Positions 1-12,194 of a DNA stretch of 64,000 nucleotides are shown piece after piece. The notes beneath the pieces are model-generated. The model saw only the letters and a program-made list of their open reading frames with translations, was not told the origin of the DNA and did no database searches. Each line of letters starts with the position of its first letter. Positions within the stretch are counted from its first letter, which is position 1. This stretch comes from Vesta saturnalis (lineage: Eukaryota > Arthropoda > Insecta > Coleoptera > Lampyridae), in NCBI GenBank assembly GCA_036346205.1, contig JARFJB010002037.1:1305001-1369000 (forward strand), in the 5' to 3' direction. Both the position numbers and the translations under genes were made by a program.

Positions 1-904
1 ACCAAATTTTTTGTATTTTGTCTATCTGCAGCGGTTTTTGAAATATTTACAATTTTAAGATTTTTATTTTAATTCTTCATGGTATAATAAATGTGCACCC
101 TGTATAGTATTTAATTTACAGCAAGAGTTTAATAAAGAACAGCGACAATTTGTGGATGAGAGTTGGTATAGTAATTTCGTAGTAATTTGGTGTTGATATA
201 CGCTGCACTAGGTCACGATCCGTCTACTGGTGTTATTTAGACGGTCCCACAGCCCAATCGCCAATCTCAGCGGGCTCATTAAGAGAATGGAGCTTGGGAG
301 ACTACGGCGTCTTGTATCTCATGTTTTGGCTTCATTTTGGAAAGATGAATATTTAACCACTCCTCATCATCCATCAGCATTCTCAAATATCTAACAGCTT
401 TCAGAGTATCAACCCTGCATCTGTTTACTATCTCTAGTATTTTCCCTATTTTCCTCTGGTTTGGTTTTATTATTATAAAACAACTGACAACGATGAAAAT
501 TTTGTATCTCACTCTGGCATCTCATACAAGAATCAGTTGAATCTGAAATAGCTATTTGATCCGTTACAAGCGAGGTTACAGTTACAATTTGTAAATAGCA
601 AAGCAAATCCACGTCTTTTTTAAAATGAAAATCATACCTTAATTTTTATTACAAGAAAACACTAGGAGCTTATTACGCTTTTTGTGTCCGACCCGTGCTG
701 ACTGATGAACTTTATATTCTCTGCACCGGAACTTTATATTCACTGCACCGACCGCAGAAGCGCAAACTAGCGTAAACCGCGACAATCGCGACCGAAGTTC
801 CTTCGTGTTTGAGTCGAGTTATAATTATTACTGTACTAGGAAATCTTGAATATTTCTACATATTTATAAAATTATATTTAATATTTATTTATTTTTGTTA
901 TAAA

Positions 905-1110
905 GTATTTTTTTAAGTTAGCATTTATATGTCTATTAACCTCTATCTGCCATGATATTTTAGCGTCCATCTGACGTATTAAAAAAGAGATTGGGTAATT
1001 CTCTTATACAAATATTATTCTTAAAATTATTCTTTTGGTAGTAATTTCCACTTTGTTGGCTGGAAGGTTGTGTGTTGTTCCACCCAGATATTTTTTAGTA
1101 ATTATAGAAC
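905..1110. repeat. Dispersed repeat, copy 1 (partner near 37.1-37.7 kb)
   Basis: The stretch begins with TTTTTAAGTTAGCAT and continues through TCTATTAACCTCTATCTG to TTTCCACTTTGT and TGGAAGGT, ending near GATATTTTTTAG. The same blocks recur in the same order and orientation at 37135-37205 and 37570-37700, where about 365 bp separates them. The remainder of 1-1175 holds no coding signal I can support; a short direct repeat (CTTTATATTC plus CTGCACCG) sits at about 707-755. Confidence 0.6.
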
Positions 1111-1175
1111 TAATAGAGCAAACCAAACGGTCAATTTAATAAAAAGCATTTACTGGGATTTCTGGAGAAATATAA

Positions 1176-1974
1176 CTAAGAAATGTATTTATAAAATGAA
1201 GAATAAAATAAATTAATTACGGAAAAATTATAAGTAAATGTATTCATCTTCATCGAGGTAGTCGACTTGTGGTAGTAGACTGTATTGCAGATTTCTTTAA
1301 ACTTACTGCAGGCTGACGTGTACATTAATCCAGATGTACAACATCCACAACGTAAGCCATAGCCTGCCGCACACCCGCAGAATACGGTTTTCATGACGTA
1401 AGTCATAGGTTCTACTCCTTGTATCCAGCACCATGTCTCTGGTGTCAGTGCGGCTAAAAGCTTTTAGCCTTCTTGGCAGATTTCACGAAAGCATAATATC
1501 TGTCACTATATTGGTTAGTATTGTATAGTTCTAAAAACATCTGCTCTCTTGTTTTTGAAACCGTACCATGGACATAGGGTTATAAAAAGGTTCTACAATG
1601 GTTTTGAGGCTTCTGATTTTACGAAACAATTTTGCAATTTTTGCCTTGCAATTGATGTAGATGGATGAAGTAGTATCGCACCGTCTGAATCCGTGAATGA
1701 ACAGGATGTTTTTCGGTAACCACAGCTGTTGTAGCTGAAAGAGTATATCTGTTTGAGGTGCAGGTAGCTCGTCTAGCAATCCTCGTAAATCAATATCATC
1801 GCCTATGATTGATACTTTGCTCTCACACGATGCCACTCCAAGTATCGGAATATGGTAGGAGTCGCATTCCTCTCACATGCATTTGTATCCCCTATTCAGT
1901 ACACTTGATAGTATGTTGTTGAAAATAATCTGCTGCTGAGTGTTTGCTATTGTCATATCTTCCCTGAAATCCAT
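1176..1974 (-). pseudogene. Broken Cys-rich (CXC-like) repeat-associated protein
   Basis: Read on minus from an ATG at 1974, the translation gives an N-terminal piece, an in-frame stop near 1874, then a block containing SIIGDDIDL and FIHGFRRCDTTSSIY. Further down is a Cys-rich tail with CGCAAGYGLRCGC. These match, from memory of the family, a repetitive insect protein with the pattern VVGEDIDLLVLL ... FLHAFSGCDTTSA ... C-x-C-x(n)-CGC, widespread in arthropod genomes and usually considered transposon-derived; the biochemical role is unknown to me. The segments lie in more than one frame and a stop breaks the start, so this copy is dead. Confidence 0.55.
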
Positions 1975-2251
1975 GGTAACTTCGTCATAGCTCTACGTTT
2001 TTGCTTAGCTCCTTTTATATTTTATATTGTTCACAATGCCAATGTATCCATCAAAAATAATAACTGCAGTTATTACTGTAAGTGTGTTTTAACACAATTC
2101 ACGTACTTCCGGAAAATTGAAGAATAACAAGGCTTTGCAATCAAATTTAAACCAGATTGTTGACTGTTAAAATTACTTTGTCTTTTAATGTTTGAAAATT
2201 ATAAAATTCCACGAAATCTAGAAGAATAAAAACAATTAATCTCATTATTCT

Positions 2252-3190
2252 TTGAATGCGACGAAACGTATTATTAATATGGCAAACCCAGAAAATGTTG
2301 TTTGCCGAAGATTCGGAAGGAAATTGGTAACACAGTTTTTAAAAACTGGATCAGTTCAAAATGAGCGCCGCTCAGGTAGGCCCCCAATTTCTGAAAATAA
2401 AATTGACATTTTAACTAAAATTGCCGAAAATCCTAATTTATCAATGCGCGTTAACGCTGAAAACCAAGAAGTTTGTAAAAAAACACAAAGTTCTTAAGCA
2501 GACTAAGTACCAGCCTTACCAATTGAAATTGGTTAATGAACTGAACGAAGATGATCCTGATCGAAGAAATGAATTCGCAAAAATAATTACCGAAATCACA
2601 ATTGCCAGGCCTTAATCGTTGAATTTCTTGTGTTTCAATAATGAAAGCACATTTTTATTGAACGTGGATCTCACCGTTCAATAAAAATTTGCGGTATTAG
2701 AGTGATACCAATCTATTATGGATTCGAGAAACAGCCAAGCAGTATCTAAGAAGCTAAATGTTTGGGCTGACAATTTGGACGGTTCACTATATTTACAATT
2801 GTTGTATAATGAATTACAGCAACAATTCGGCAACTAGTGAAGGGCAATCCAGAAGAATTTTATGAAGGAATTGGGGAGGTATGGTTTCAACAAGATGGCG
2901 CTCCTCCCCGCTATATTCGACCTGTGGGGGATTATTTGTCCGAAGTTTTTCCAAACAGACGGATAGATAGCAGAGACCCAATAGAGTAGCCCATTCACCC
3001 GATTAGACCCCACTTGATTTTTTCTTGTGGGGATATTTGAAATCGCAATTCTTTCGCTACCAAGCCAAACGATTGAGAAGAGTTAAGATGCTAAAATATT
3101 CCCCTGGGAACATTAAGAACATTTTGGAGTGATGTGAAGGATTTATTTATGTCAGGAATTGCAAGGTGATCACATTGAGCAATTACTTTG
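2252..3190 (+). pseudogene. Mariner-like transposase pseudogene (helix-turn-helix plus DDE remnant)
   Basis: The plus-strand reading begins with an HTH-like segment (FLKTGSVQNERRSGRPP), then a degraded middle. Near 2880-3050 it regains the catalytic-core signature VWFQQDGAPPRY, followed by a PNRRID-type segment and an IRPHLIFSCGD block equivalent to SPDLTPLDFFLWGYLK of active relatives. Several stops and frame changes separate these pieces. The family is the mariner/Tc1 superfamily branch with a long HTH N-terminus common in insects. No convincing terminal inverted repeats were seen. Confidence 0.75.
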
Positions 3191-3199
3191 AATGTCAAA

Positions 3200-3740
3200 A
3201 TTTAATAATCAAATTATTGTTAATTGAAACAAATAGTTTTTAATATCCAAATAGCAATAACGTCTAGAAACATTATAATTCAAAAATATTGTAGGGGAGT
3301 ATACTACATTGAAATACATTTCGAATGAGCCTAGTTTCAACCCTCCATTCCTTTAAAAAAACCGGAATGTTTGCGTTGTCATAACAGCTTAAGAAAGTCG
3401 TAAAACCTATATTCCCAAAATTTCATTTTGATATCTGTAATGGTTCAAGAGCTCTTACTTTATATCCTTTCTGACGCTCCAAAATAGGCGAAACTAACAA
3501 AATTTACATATTCCGAAAATTTCCAAAAAAAAGAAGAATATAAATACAAAGGTTTTTCAGAGATAACTTCTTTAATTTTTTACGCTGTCTAATGCTTACA
3601 AAAACCGAAATTTGCAAAGCTCAATTAAAAGGTCTTTTCAAGAATGCATGTGTAGAAATAAAAAAAGCAATTTCTTTAGGAAAAGGCCACGTATTTCATT
3701 CTCTCTCCAAGGGGGAGGGCGGGCCCCTTCAGCCACAGTC
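3200..3740. other. No gene seen
   Basis: AT-rich sequence. Short open frames between 3592 and 3905 run through low-complexity and SINE-like sequence and lack any recognisable domain. The stretch GGGGGAGGGCGGGCCCC at 3711 is the only GC-rich spot. Confidence 0.5.
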
Positions 3741-4030
3741 ATTGATTCCCAGCATACATACATACTTTACGTATATATGTATGGTGTGATTAAGGATGGG
3801 TGTGGGCAGGATAGGATCAGAAGGAACGGAGTTGGGGTTCTGAGGGGAAAATACTACCCCAGCATTCACCTAAATAGTCGTACATGGTGTACCTATACGC
3901 AGTAACCATGCCGCTACATGTGTATAAGAGAAACCCCCTGAATAAAACCTCATACAGGGTAGACGGTAACGGGAATCGAACCCATTACCATCCGAATGCT
4001 TAACAGGTCGTGCTACCAGTTTTTTAAGTT
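3740..4030 (-). repeat. Possible tRNA-derived SINE
   Basis: On minus, a polymerase III B-box-like GGGTTCGATTCCCG (about 3969-3982) lies about 30 nt downstream of an A-box-like TGGTAGCACGACC (about 4006-4018), the spacing of a tRNA-like head. The sequence continues about 230 bp without coding potential. This fits a degenerate tRNA-derived SINE, but no second copy was found in the window, so the call rests on the boxes alone. Confidence 0.35.
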
Positions 4031-5041
4031 CATAAAAAGTATTTTCATAAAACGTAAGGATTTCGAGTTATTTGTGAAAAATGATTCAAAACCACGAATT
4101 TTTTGATGAAAACTCTCTCTTTCCAATCATTGATAACTTAAAAAACTATATAGAACGTTTTTTGCTTAGAATGGAATTGATTTTTATGGCTTTTTCGAAT
4201 TTCATGATTTCCATCTCTGAGAAAAGGCGGCATTCGCCCCCATGGTGAAAGCACAAATCGGCACTATATAACTTTTATTTTTTGAGCCATTCGCTAATTA
4301 CTGCTCAAATTGCACGTCAATCGGTGTTATCCGAAAGAATTCGGACCTGAAAACTGTCTATAACTAAACCAACGGTGACTGACAATGTATATGGTGCAAT
4401 TAATGTTTTTTTTTTGCAGTACTTCATTGTATTACATTCCGCAGATGATATCCTTCAAGTAATTATTTTAGTTGATTCTAGACTTAGAAGTTATACAGAT
4501 TAATAGACTTTAAATATTACTCGTAACTCGTTGCAGTTAATGTCTTATGACGATTCCAGAGCCATACATTTTTTAGATTTAATGTTTAATTTTAAATTAA
4601 ATATTTTAAATATACTTTTAAAACTGCATTTTTCTTTAAAATAGGAAATGCAGTGGATTTATATTTGAGTGTTCTATTTTAAACTCGAGAGACAACGTAG
4701 ACGTTTATGCGGTGGTGTATAAAAATACCACATAACCTGTAACCTGAAACGTTTCTAACATCAATACAATTTTTAGATTGAGTCGCAAATTTGCATTTGA
4801 TTACACTGAACGACCCATGCAGTGTATTGAACTGATTTTTTAAATTTCTGCCGTTATTTATGCGTGGAGACAAACACATACACTAATTAACTAGATATGA
4901 CATTAAATACCTACTATCAGAGCATAAAAATAGCTTAACTAAAATGGCACCACATTTAAAAATCCTTGGTACTAAACATTGACAGTCGTGCTTAAATGTC
5001 TACATTATTTATTGTTTTTTATCTAACGCTATAGTGTCATT
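4031..5041. other. No gene seen
   Basis: AT-rich, with many stops in all frames. No domain, TIR or RNA gene could be supported. The small minus-strand open frame at 4679-4879 shows no recognisable motif. Confidence 0.5.
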
Positions 5042-5360
5042 CTAGATTATGCTTAAATCTGTGGTATCTGCAGTAAAATTGATGTTTTCATTATTCCCAT
5101 TGATATGGTGTATTGGCAGGAAGTTGAATTTCTTTCTAAAATTAATTTTATTGACTATGTTTGCGTTGAAATTGTGATTCAAGTTGTAAGCATGTTTGAC
5201 TAGATGTGTTGTCTCTTTTTTGTTCTTTATGCCTTCTTTATGTTGTTTCTTAAAATATTGGAATGTTTTTTCGTAACGTTTACAGCAATATTGACAATCA
5301 GTGCAGTAGATGATATTGAATTGCAATATTATAGAATAGCATCTTTCAATTTGAAAAATA
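5042..5360 (-). pseudogene. GIY-YIG endonuclease fragment of a Penelope-like element
   Basis: The minus-strand translation contains IIYCTDCQYC, then KKQHKEGIKNKKETTHLVKH and LNHNFN. In Penelope-type GIY-YIG nucleases the order is GVY-x-I-x-C-x-x-C ... G-x-T ... F-x-x-H ... KHxxxxNH. The Cys pair, the H in KQHKE and the LNHNFN block line up; the GIY start and the second (Y)IGQT core are worn away. No reverse transcriptase was found beside it, so it is a short dead remnant of a PLE family different from those at 9.9, 28.6 and 46.9 kb. Confidence 0.5.
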
Positions 5361-5465
5361 GTTTGCTGAAGGTTTTCTTAAAGTATGAAACTATTTTCAC
5401 ATTTTCAGCACTTAGAAGATGGGTAATTTTGTTAGTAGGCCATTAATTCTTACTAGTTTTTTATA

Positions 5466-6733
5466 CAGTAATACCCCGACATACGCTAACCCGTTTCACG
5501 CGATCCAGAATTACCCGTTTCGTCTTTTTTAGCGCCACACACCTCGGCTCACCCACCCCGCCCAATCAGTGTTTGGTTTACAACAGGTGTTTCACGTGGA
5601 ATTGTTTTACACACACAGCGGGCTTTATTGCTAAAACTCTACACGAAGAAAAAATGAGTCATTTGAAACAAACAAGGAAAGAAAATCATTATCTTTCGAA
5701 TCTAACTGAATACTATCAAAGATTTCGAAGCAAAAATTAAAAATTGTGAATTGGCAAAGAAAAAATGGAGGAAGCGTGAAAGATGCCCAATCTTTGAATT
5801 CAAGCACAATTCGTAAACGTCATGGTATTATCGCTCAGATGGAAACAGCTAAAATTGTGGTGTGATAATCAAGTAAGAGTGAAAAATTGACTGTTGATCA
5901 AAACATGGCGTGCTCTCAAGTTAAGGTGATTTTTGAGAGATTGAAAGAAGCTGGGGAGGCGACCAAAGATGAAGTGGAGTGGCAGCAAGCCACTGCTTCT
6001 CTATCCAGAAAAACTATACTAGAGAAGAGAAAATCTTTCCAGGTTGTAAAGTCGCCAAACATAGATTGACAGTGATGGTTTATTCGAATGCAGCTGGTGA
6101 TTATAAATTAAAACGTCTCTTAATTTATCGCTCAGATAATGCAACAGCCTTAAAAAATAAATCTAAAGCTGGTTTTCCCGTGATTTGAAAGTCAAATGCG
6201 AAGGCTTGGATAACAGTTTCTCTTTTTAAAGACTGGTTTGCTCATCATTTTATACCTGAAGTCGAACGTTATTTCCAATTAAAACAAATCCCATTTAAAG
6301 TGATGCTAATAATAGAAAATGTACTAGGTCATCCTCCTGCTACTCCAATTAATTTGGACCCATGTGTGAAAGTTGTATTTTTGCCACCAAACACAACCAG
6401 ATTGCTTCTACCGATCGACCAGGGAGTCATTAAAACACTTAACGCTTACTACACGAGACGATAGTTTGCGCATGTACATGAAGCTATGAGACAAAATGAG
6501 TTTCGGTCACGGAAGCACTTTAATGTTTTAGATGCTGTGAGAATTACTGGACTTTCTTGGGGTGAAATTTTACAAAAAAATTTGAATGGTGTCTGGAAAA
6601 AAACGGTGTCTTTTTTTACCACCGAAACCCAAGGAGAATTAGCGCCAAATCCTGAACAAATCGATAATGTGATTGAAGCAGTGGTGGATATTGCCAGACA
6701 ATTAAGCTTAGTGGTGGATGGTGATGACTGCTA
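5466..6733 (+). pseudogene. Tigger/pogo-type (DDE_1) transposase pseudogene
   Basis: The region opens with CAGTAATACCCCGACATACG directly after a TA (5464-5465), resembling Tigger terminal repeats; I could not find a good matching right end before 7000. Coding remnants on plus include WFAHHFIPEVERYF, then a degraded LLLLDN-type block read as LIIENVLGHPP, and VKVVFLPPNTTRLLLPIDQG. These are the DDE catalytic region of pogo/Tigger (jerky-like) transposases. The tail continues with FNVLDAVRITGLSWGEIL. Stops and frameshifts occur throughout, notably near 5730-5880 and 6187. Ancient, inactive copy. Confidence 0.85.
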
Positions 6734-7363
6734 GATTCTCACAAACAAGAGCTAAGAATTGATTAGCTTATCGAAATGCGTGAGCATGAGCAAGATAGAA
6801 CAAACTGAAATTTGTTTTAGAAAAAACAGACCCCACCGAAGAGCGCATCTCTAGTATAAAACGGGGAATACAAAATTTATTGGCGTGTTACAAGGAAATT
6901 TTATGTGAGAAGAAACATTTATTGTAGAATATATGACGCCTTCTGCATCAAAATAACTTCAGTCCACGTTTTTTTTTATTTATAATACTGTAAATTGTTT
7001 TATTCTCTAACATTTTTCTTCTAAATTATTCTTTTTGTTAGACTCTGGTTGAATATATTTTTTATTACTGATCATACCTTAGGAGTATACGTTGTTCACT
7101 AGATTTTCTCACAATTGCTTGGTATTTCTATTAATGAACTCATTAATGGCAATTTTACAAATTGTTAAATTTAGGCATTTAATTAGATTTATTTTAGGTA
7201 GATTGGGTGATCCAAGTAGTAATAATGTATCTACCAGTAAACTGCAGGTTTTTGGTAACAATCAAAAATGATTTTTTCTGAATATTCAAAATAGGTGCCA
7301 TGTTGTTATTTTCATACTTTGCGGTAAATTGTAGGTTAGTATCAAAGGATTTCATTGCCGTCA

Positions 7364-7365
<2 letters not shown>

Positions 7366-7409
<44 letters not shown>
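7366..7409. repeat. (TA)n microsatellite
   Basis: An uninterrupted TA run of about 44 bp. The flanks are AT-rich and carry no gene; 6740-7365 otherwise shows nothing I can support. Confidence 0.95.
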
Positions 7410-7413
<4 letters not shown>

Positions 7414-7623
7414 TCATCCACAATCTTAAAAAGGAAGAATGGTGTGTTGGAATGATAGGTAATACGTTATCTATGTATATATTGTCTTGTTTTCAAATTA
7501 AAGTAAACATTGTCTAAGAGGAACCTTAATACTTGTGAAGAAACTGATCTAATGTTAATGTAGTATTGAAGATGTGTTAGATAATCACTAATTTTATATA
7601 TAGTAATTATCATCATAATAGTA

Positions 7624-8055
7624 CTGACCTCGGTGATGGAATGGTTAGAGTACTTGTCTTTCACCGCAGCGGCGCGGGTTCAAACCTGGCAAAAAATTTT
7701 GCACGCTAAAACGGTGCGCCACTGGCAGTTTTTTAAAATATTTTATTTAGATAATGTTTTACAAATTAATAAAGCTGCAAAATTGATCATTAGCCCACAA
7801 TACTGACTGGAATGATTTACACTTAGCGATTTAAAATACCCCCAACCGACTTTCAAAAAAATCCGTTGATAAATTAAATAAACACGATAATCCCTCATTT
7901 TTGATCCGCCATTTTGAATTTTTTAATTTTGACAAATGATTTATTCTTAGGGATCTTAAAAACCCCCAATGCTCAACTTAAAAAAAAATCGGCTGATAAA
8001 TTAAAAAATGCACAATTTTGTACCCTAAAAACGGTGCACCACTGGTTATTATATA
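7624..8055 (+). repeat. tRNA-Glu-like SINE with duplicated tail
   Basis: GATGGAATGGTTAGAGTA (A-box-like, near 7635) is followed by TCTTTCACCGC and GGCGCGGGTTCAAACC (B-box-like, 7671-7686). This mirrors a tRNA-Glu(TTC) body, including the TTC anticodon loop. The acceptor ends do not pair well and a non-tRNA body follows, so it is a SINE or tRNA pseudogene rather than a working tRNA. The tail block CTAAAACGGTGCGCCACTGG (7706-7725) recurs as CTAAAAACGGTGCACCACTG at about 8024, and two diverged ~110-bp units lie between. Confidence 0.55.
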
Positions 8056-8259
8056 TTTTTTACTTTGAAATTATATAAAAAAGTATTAGTTTGTTATTTT
8101 GATTATGTAACTTTTTAAAATTTGAGGCAATGAATTTTTTTCTGATCCTCCCTCCTAGTTGGATTTTGCTCATTAACGAACTTGACCTAGATTTTATAGC
8201 AAATAATTATTGTACCAAATTTCGTATCGATAGTTTCAATGGTTCAAAAGATATCCCGC

Positions 8260-8286
8260 ACGCGCATGCACACGCGCCTGCGCACG

Positions 8287-8328
<42 letters not shown>

Positions 8329-8465
8329 CGCCCACACGCATACACGCATACACGCATACACACACGCACACACGCACACGCACACACGCACACACGCACA
8401 CACGCACACACGCACACACGCGCACACGCGCACACGCGCACACGCGCACGCACGCGGGCGCACGC
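8260..8465. repeat. CA/CG-rich microsatellite
   Basis: Compound (CA)n and CACGCA repeats. Both sides carry a similar flank (ATGGTTCAAAAGATATC before, ATGATTCAAAGATATC after), as if the tract expanded inside a short duplicated sequence. Open frames on both strands here translate to Thr-His or Val-Cys runs and are not genes. Confidence 0.9.
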
Positions 8466-8856
8466 TCTAAAAATGTTTTTTTTGTGCATAACTTTAATGA
8501 TTCAAAGATATCACGCACACTCACACAGACACAATCAGACACGAAATTGTTTTTTCTAAAAATATGTTTTTCGTTTTGTTTAGGCCCCTCGAGATATGTA
8601 AAAAAAGGTGTTTGAAAATTAGAACAGATTACATAGCTTTCTCTTTATACGTACGTATATAATACGAGTGGCACTCATGAGTGCTTCAAGGTCTTATGAA
8701 ATACGTTTTTTTTTGTAAATTGCCCATTTTAACAAAAAATTTTAATTTTGTTGATTTATGGATTTTTGTGGCGGTTGGTAATGTTTTAAATATAAAAGTG
8801 AAAATTTGATCTAGTCGCCTTTTGTTTTATCCAAATTCTGTCATAAAACGCGAAAA

Positions 8857-9300
8857 TGGAAGATAATCAAGACAATCTTGAATGTAAGCTCCATGAAATA
8901 CGTGAACTTGCCAAAAATACGGTCGTGAATTTACTCACATCAAAGTTTTCCTCTAGACGCATCCTGTTTTTGACACATTTTGTAAGAGTAACATGCATAA
9001 CGTAATTCCGGATCAAGCTTTGCCAATCTAAAAATTTTCGTAAAATGTTTCGTGAATTAACGGATATAATGGCATCGGAGATGATGACGTCGCATTTCTT
9101 TATATGTCTATTAAAGAATCAAAATGGAAGCAAATTACGGAAATATTATTAAACAACTGCAGTAACCGGAGCTTTTGATGCAACCCTTTCTTACACTAAA
9201 TTAAGAGTAAGAGAAGGCATACTAAAAAAAACGACAGTAACGTTTACTACTTACTTTGGTTTGAAAGGTAAAAGTGTAGATATTTTAATCAATTCAATGT
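8857..9300 (+). pseudogene. Possible Crypton-like (tyrosine recombinase) N-terminal fragment
   Basis: An ATG at 8857 opens a 49-codon frame beginning MEDNQDNLECKLHEIREL and continuing AKNTVVNLLTSKFSS before it degrades. The pattern IRELAKxTxxNLLPSKSxxxY is one I associate with insect Crypton-like tyrosine recombinase proteins. Beyond this, 9030-9300 holds only scattered suggestive residues. No catalytic R-H-R-Y residues can be seen, so the assignment is tentative. Confidence 0.3.
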
Positions 9301-9948
9301 TCTGTTAAATTATCCCATTAAGACTTCGACAGCGAAGTGACATTTTATTAAGATTGATGGGTACATAAACAAATCTAACCTATAATTTAGGTATAAATAC
9401 GAGAACTCCGACTCCGATAGTGCGACATCTACATATGTGGGAAATTTAATTGCGATTTTGAAGGTTTGAATGTGTTCTTTATGTAATTGCCTTTTAAGAT
9501 AAATAATAAAATCACCTAAATGTATACATAGTTTGTGAAATTATTGTAAATAAGTAAGGCTTCTAGAGCCTGTATTCAGGACCTTGTGAAATTCTGTTTT
9601 AAAGTCAAACCAAAAATTCACAAATATAAAAGCATATTAAAAAGTTCAATTTAAATAAAAATCTTTGCGCAATTGAACGTACAATTTCCCAACAGAAGTT
9701 ACTTCAAAATCCGTCGTTCTTTAAGATTTTGGGCTTACAAACACAATAAATTCATTTAAAATACTATATTAATGCATATTAATATATTCATAAGTTAAAG
9801 AGAACTATAATCCAAACGCATTTAAGTGCTAATAATAATAATACTTATTTATAGTAGGGCTCTTAACCATCTGAGCTCTTGAGGGAGCTAGTTCGACTCG
9901 ATTCAATCCTAAACTGTTTGTACCTTATTAGTTTTGATGTTATATATA

Positions 9949-11324
9949 CTGACTTTCATAAAAATTGCAACACCTAGAATTTATTGAACGATTTTATTGA
10001 AATTTTTGTCAACAATGTCTTTCGTTAGAACAAACAAACGATTAAAATTTGAAAACAAAAGAACAAAAACTAAAAATGTTTTTTTTAATAATGAGTTGCT
10101 CCATCACGATTTGTAATGCACTCATTTAGACGGCGTGGCATGCATCAATCAAGCGATCTATAGCTGCCTGTGGTATATCAAGCTTCTTGAATCCGTAGCC
10201 GGAGATCGTGTAAGTTATCTGGAGGGTGTGGTAAATTACTCAGTCGCCTACCGACCTCATCCTATACATGTTCAATGGGCGACAAATCAGGCGACCGAGC
10301 AGGCCATGGGAGGACGGCAATGTTAGCTTCTTCCAAAAAACGTGTTGTAGCCCTTGCTGTATGAGGGCGTGTATTATCCTGTTGGAAAATGGGACTTTCC
10401 AGCCCCTGAAGATATGGAAGCGCAACGGGCACATTGGCAATATAACCAGCGGCGTTTAATTTTCCATCAATGAAGCCCAAGCGTGATCTGCTACCGTAAC
10501 ATATTGCACCCCATATCACCACTCCTTCTGTGAGGGCTGTGTTGTGTTCCACAAAAAATGTTGGATTTTTATGTTCTCCACGCATCCGTCTGACCCTCCT
10601 ACGACCATCGTGGTCCCACAAGAAAAATGGGGACGCGTCACTAAACACAATTTGATGCCATTCTTGCGCCCAATCCGCTCTTTCGTTGCTCCATTCTAGC
10701 CTGCGTAGACGGTGAAGTGGTGTAAGAGACATAAGAGACATAAAAATGGACGTTATGAACGCAGCCCATAAGACCTTATCCGGCGATAAACAGATGACAT
10801 TGACATTCTGGGTCCTACACCTCTCATCCAATCATTTGCAATCGATCGAGTTGTTGAAAATCTGTCTCCTTGTGGCCAAAAGTCTTAAGCAACGTTCTTC
10901 GTGATCTGTAGTCCTGCGGGGATGTCCAGATCCAGGGCACCCCTTCTTCGGACCATTTGGACCAATATCTCAATACGGTTTTCACGACGAGCAATTTCTC
11001 GAAAGTCCGGCCTTTCTCATGCCAATAATACGGCCACGTTCAAAATCAGTCAATTGGGAAAAATGTTGATGTTGACGTACTCTTGGCATTGTTCCCAAGT
11101 TCAGAATGAAATTGTGAACAAACAATTTGCAAAATTGATAGTTAATTACACACAGGTTGGTTTATTTCTTCAAAATTATTGTTAATGAGTGAAAAGGAAA
11201 AAAACAAAAAAGAAAAAAACTACTAGCTAGATGGTTTCTTTGTTCTAATGAAAGACATGGTTGACGAAAATTTCAATAAAATCGTTCAATAAATTCTAGG
11301 TGTTGCAATTTATATGAAAGTCTG
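9949..11324 (-). mobile_element. Tc1-like DNA transposon with ~90-bp TIRs
   Basis: The left end reads CTGACTTTCAT then AAATTGCAACACCTAGAAT, continuing through TTATTGAACGATTTTATTG to CTTTCGTTAGAACAAA (about 10032). The right end (11236-11324) is its inverted counterpart with few differences. TA dinucleotides at 9947-9948 and 11325-11326 are the target-site duplication. The 1,376-bp length is normal for Tc1 elements. It sits inside the left arm of a Penelope-like element and is therefore younger than it. Confidence 0.92.
10130..11089 (-). pseudogene. Tc1-like transposase (DD34E), interrupted
   Basis: The ATG at 11089 starts MPRVRQHQHFSQLTDFERG, a Tc1 helix-turn-helix N-terminus. After frame changes the catalytic half is open from 10831 to 10262: first Asp in IVFSDASPFFLW, second in FQQDNTRPHTA, and Glu in ARSPDLSPIEHV. 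After HV a TAG interrupts; the next codons read DEVGRRL, which in relatives follows a Trp, so a single TGG-to-TAG change is likely. Another stop lies near 10140. The cut-and-paste enzyme would be non-functional, but decay is moderate. Confidence 0.88.
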
Positions 11325-11521
11325 TATAATTCATATATATTTATGTAACCAGTCACTTTTGTGGCAAGGTATCTGCAAGCTTGAATGTTACAAGTTTCAT
11401 ACAGACCCACAAGACTGGAATATAGAAATATAAAAATGTAAACTTTCACCATTAACACTCATAATAAAATACTTATCTTTTTTGAGATTTTTAATGGTGT
11501 ATTTAAATTATACAATCTAAA

Positions 11522-11554
11522 CGTTTCGATAACACTTACAGTTATCTTCGTCAG
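11522..11554 (-). ncRNA. Hammerhead-like PLE motif (left arm copy)
   Basis: On minus the sequence reads CTGACGA, then a GATAAC / GTTATC stem closing a 7-nt loop, then GAAACG. The order CUGANGA - stem II - GAAA is the hammerhead core known from Penelope-like elements. An extra A lies between the CTGACGA box and the stem, and stems I and III were not defined, so self-cleavage is unproven. Confidence 0.45.
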
Positions 11555-12194
11555 TAGTAATATTTGTAAGAATTGTTAAAAATGTTGTATACAAATTTGT
11601 CAAAGTTGAAAAATTAAAACATAAACATCAACCTGCTATTAATACAACAGTTTGAGAAACGTAAAAAGCCAACTCTAAAAATTAAATTTCAAATTTTAGT
11701 AAAGAATAACTAGAGGTCATTAAAAATTAAATATTGTTAAACTGCCTTAAAGATGACAAACCAGAACACTCTACGACGAAAGCTAACAATGGAATTTGTC
11801 AGCCAAAAACACATTTAACAAAATTTAATCGAGTTATGATGTAAGTGTAAAGTTGTGAAAAACTTCAATTTGAAAATGATAAAAGCATTTACAAATCCAA
11901 ACATCACATCAAATAAAATAACCTAGTTAAATCTAACAACGAGATATCTTTATCAATAATTGGAAGTGTTATTAACAATGAAAAGCACAATGTAAAACGT
12001 TTTTTTTTTAATTTTTAATTTTTAATTTAATTTCAACTACTTATGTTAAATTATAGTGCTGTGGTAATTTAACATATAATTGGTAAAGCATTTACTTTAA
12101 GGTCTAGGAAAAACAGCAAAAAACCTAGACATACCAAAAGTTAAAATCAAAATCAAAATTAAGACGTATCATTATGATTTTTTTTTAATTATAA

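Noticed and set aside
7624..7690. A functional tRNA-Glu gene
   Set aside because: A and B boxes and the TTC loop are present, but the acceptor arms do not pair and a SINE-like body follows.
8130..8615. 161-codon frame through the 8.3 kb CA tract
   Set aside because: The middle is pure microsatellite translation and the flanks have no motif.
9850..9900. tRNA-like A-box (GAGCTCAGATGGTTAAGAGC) on minus
   Set aside because: No B-box at the right distance; it lies at the edge of the PLE arm.
10268..10459. Plus-strand frame in the Tc1 element
   Set aside because: Antisense shadow of the Tc1 transposase.
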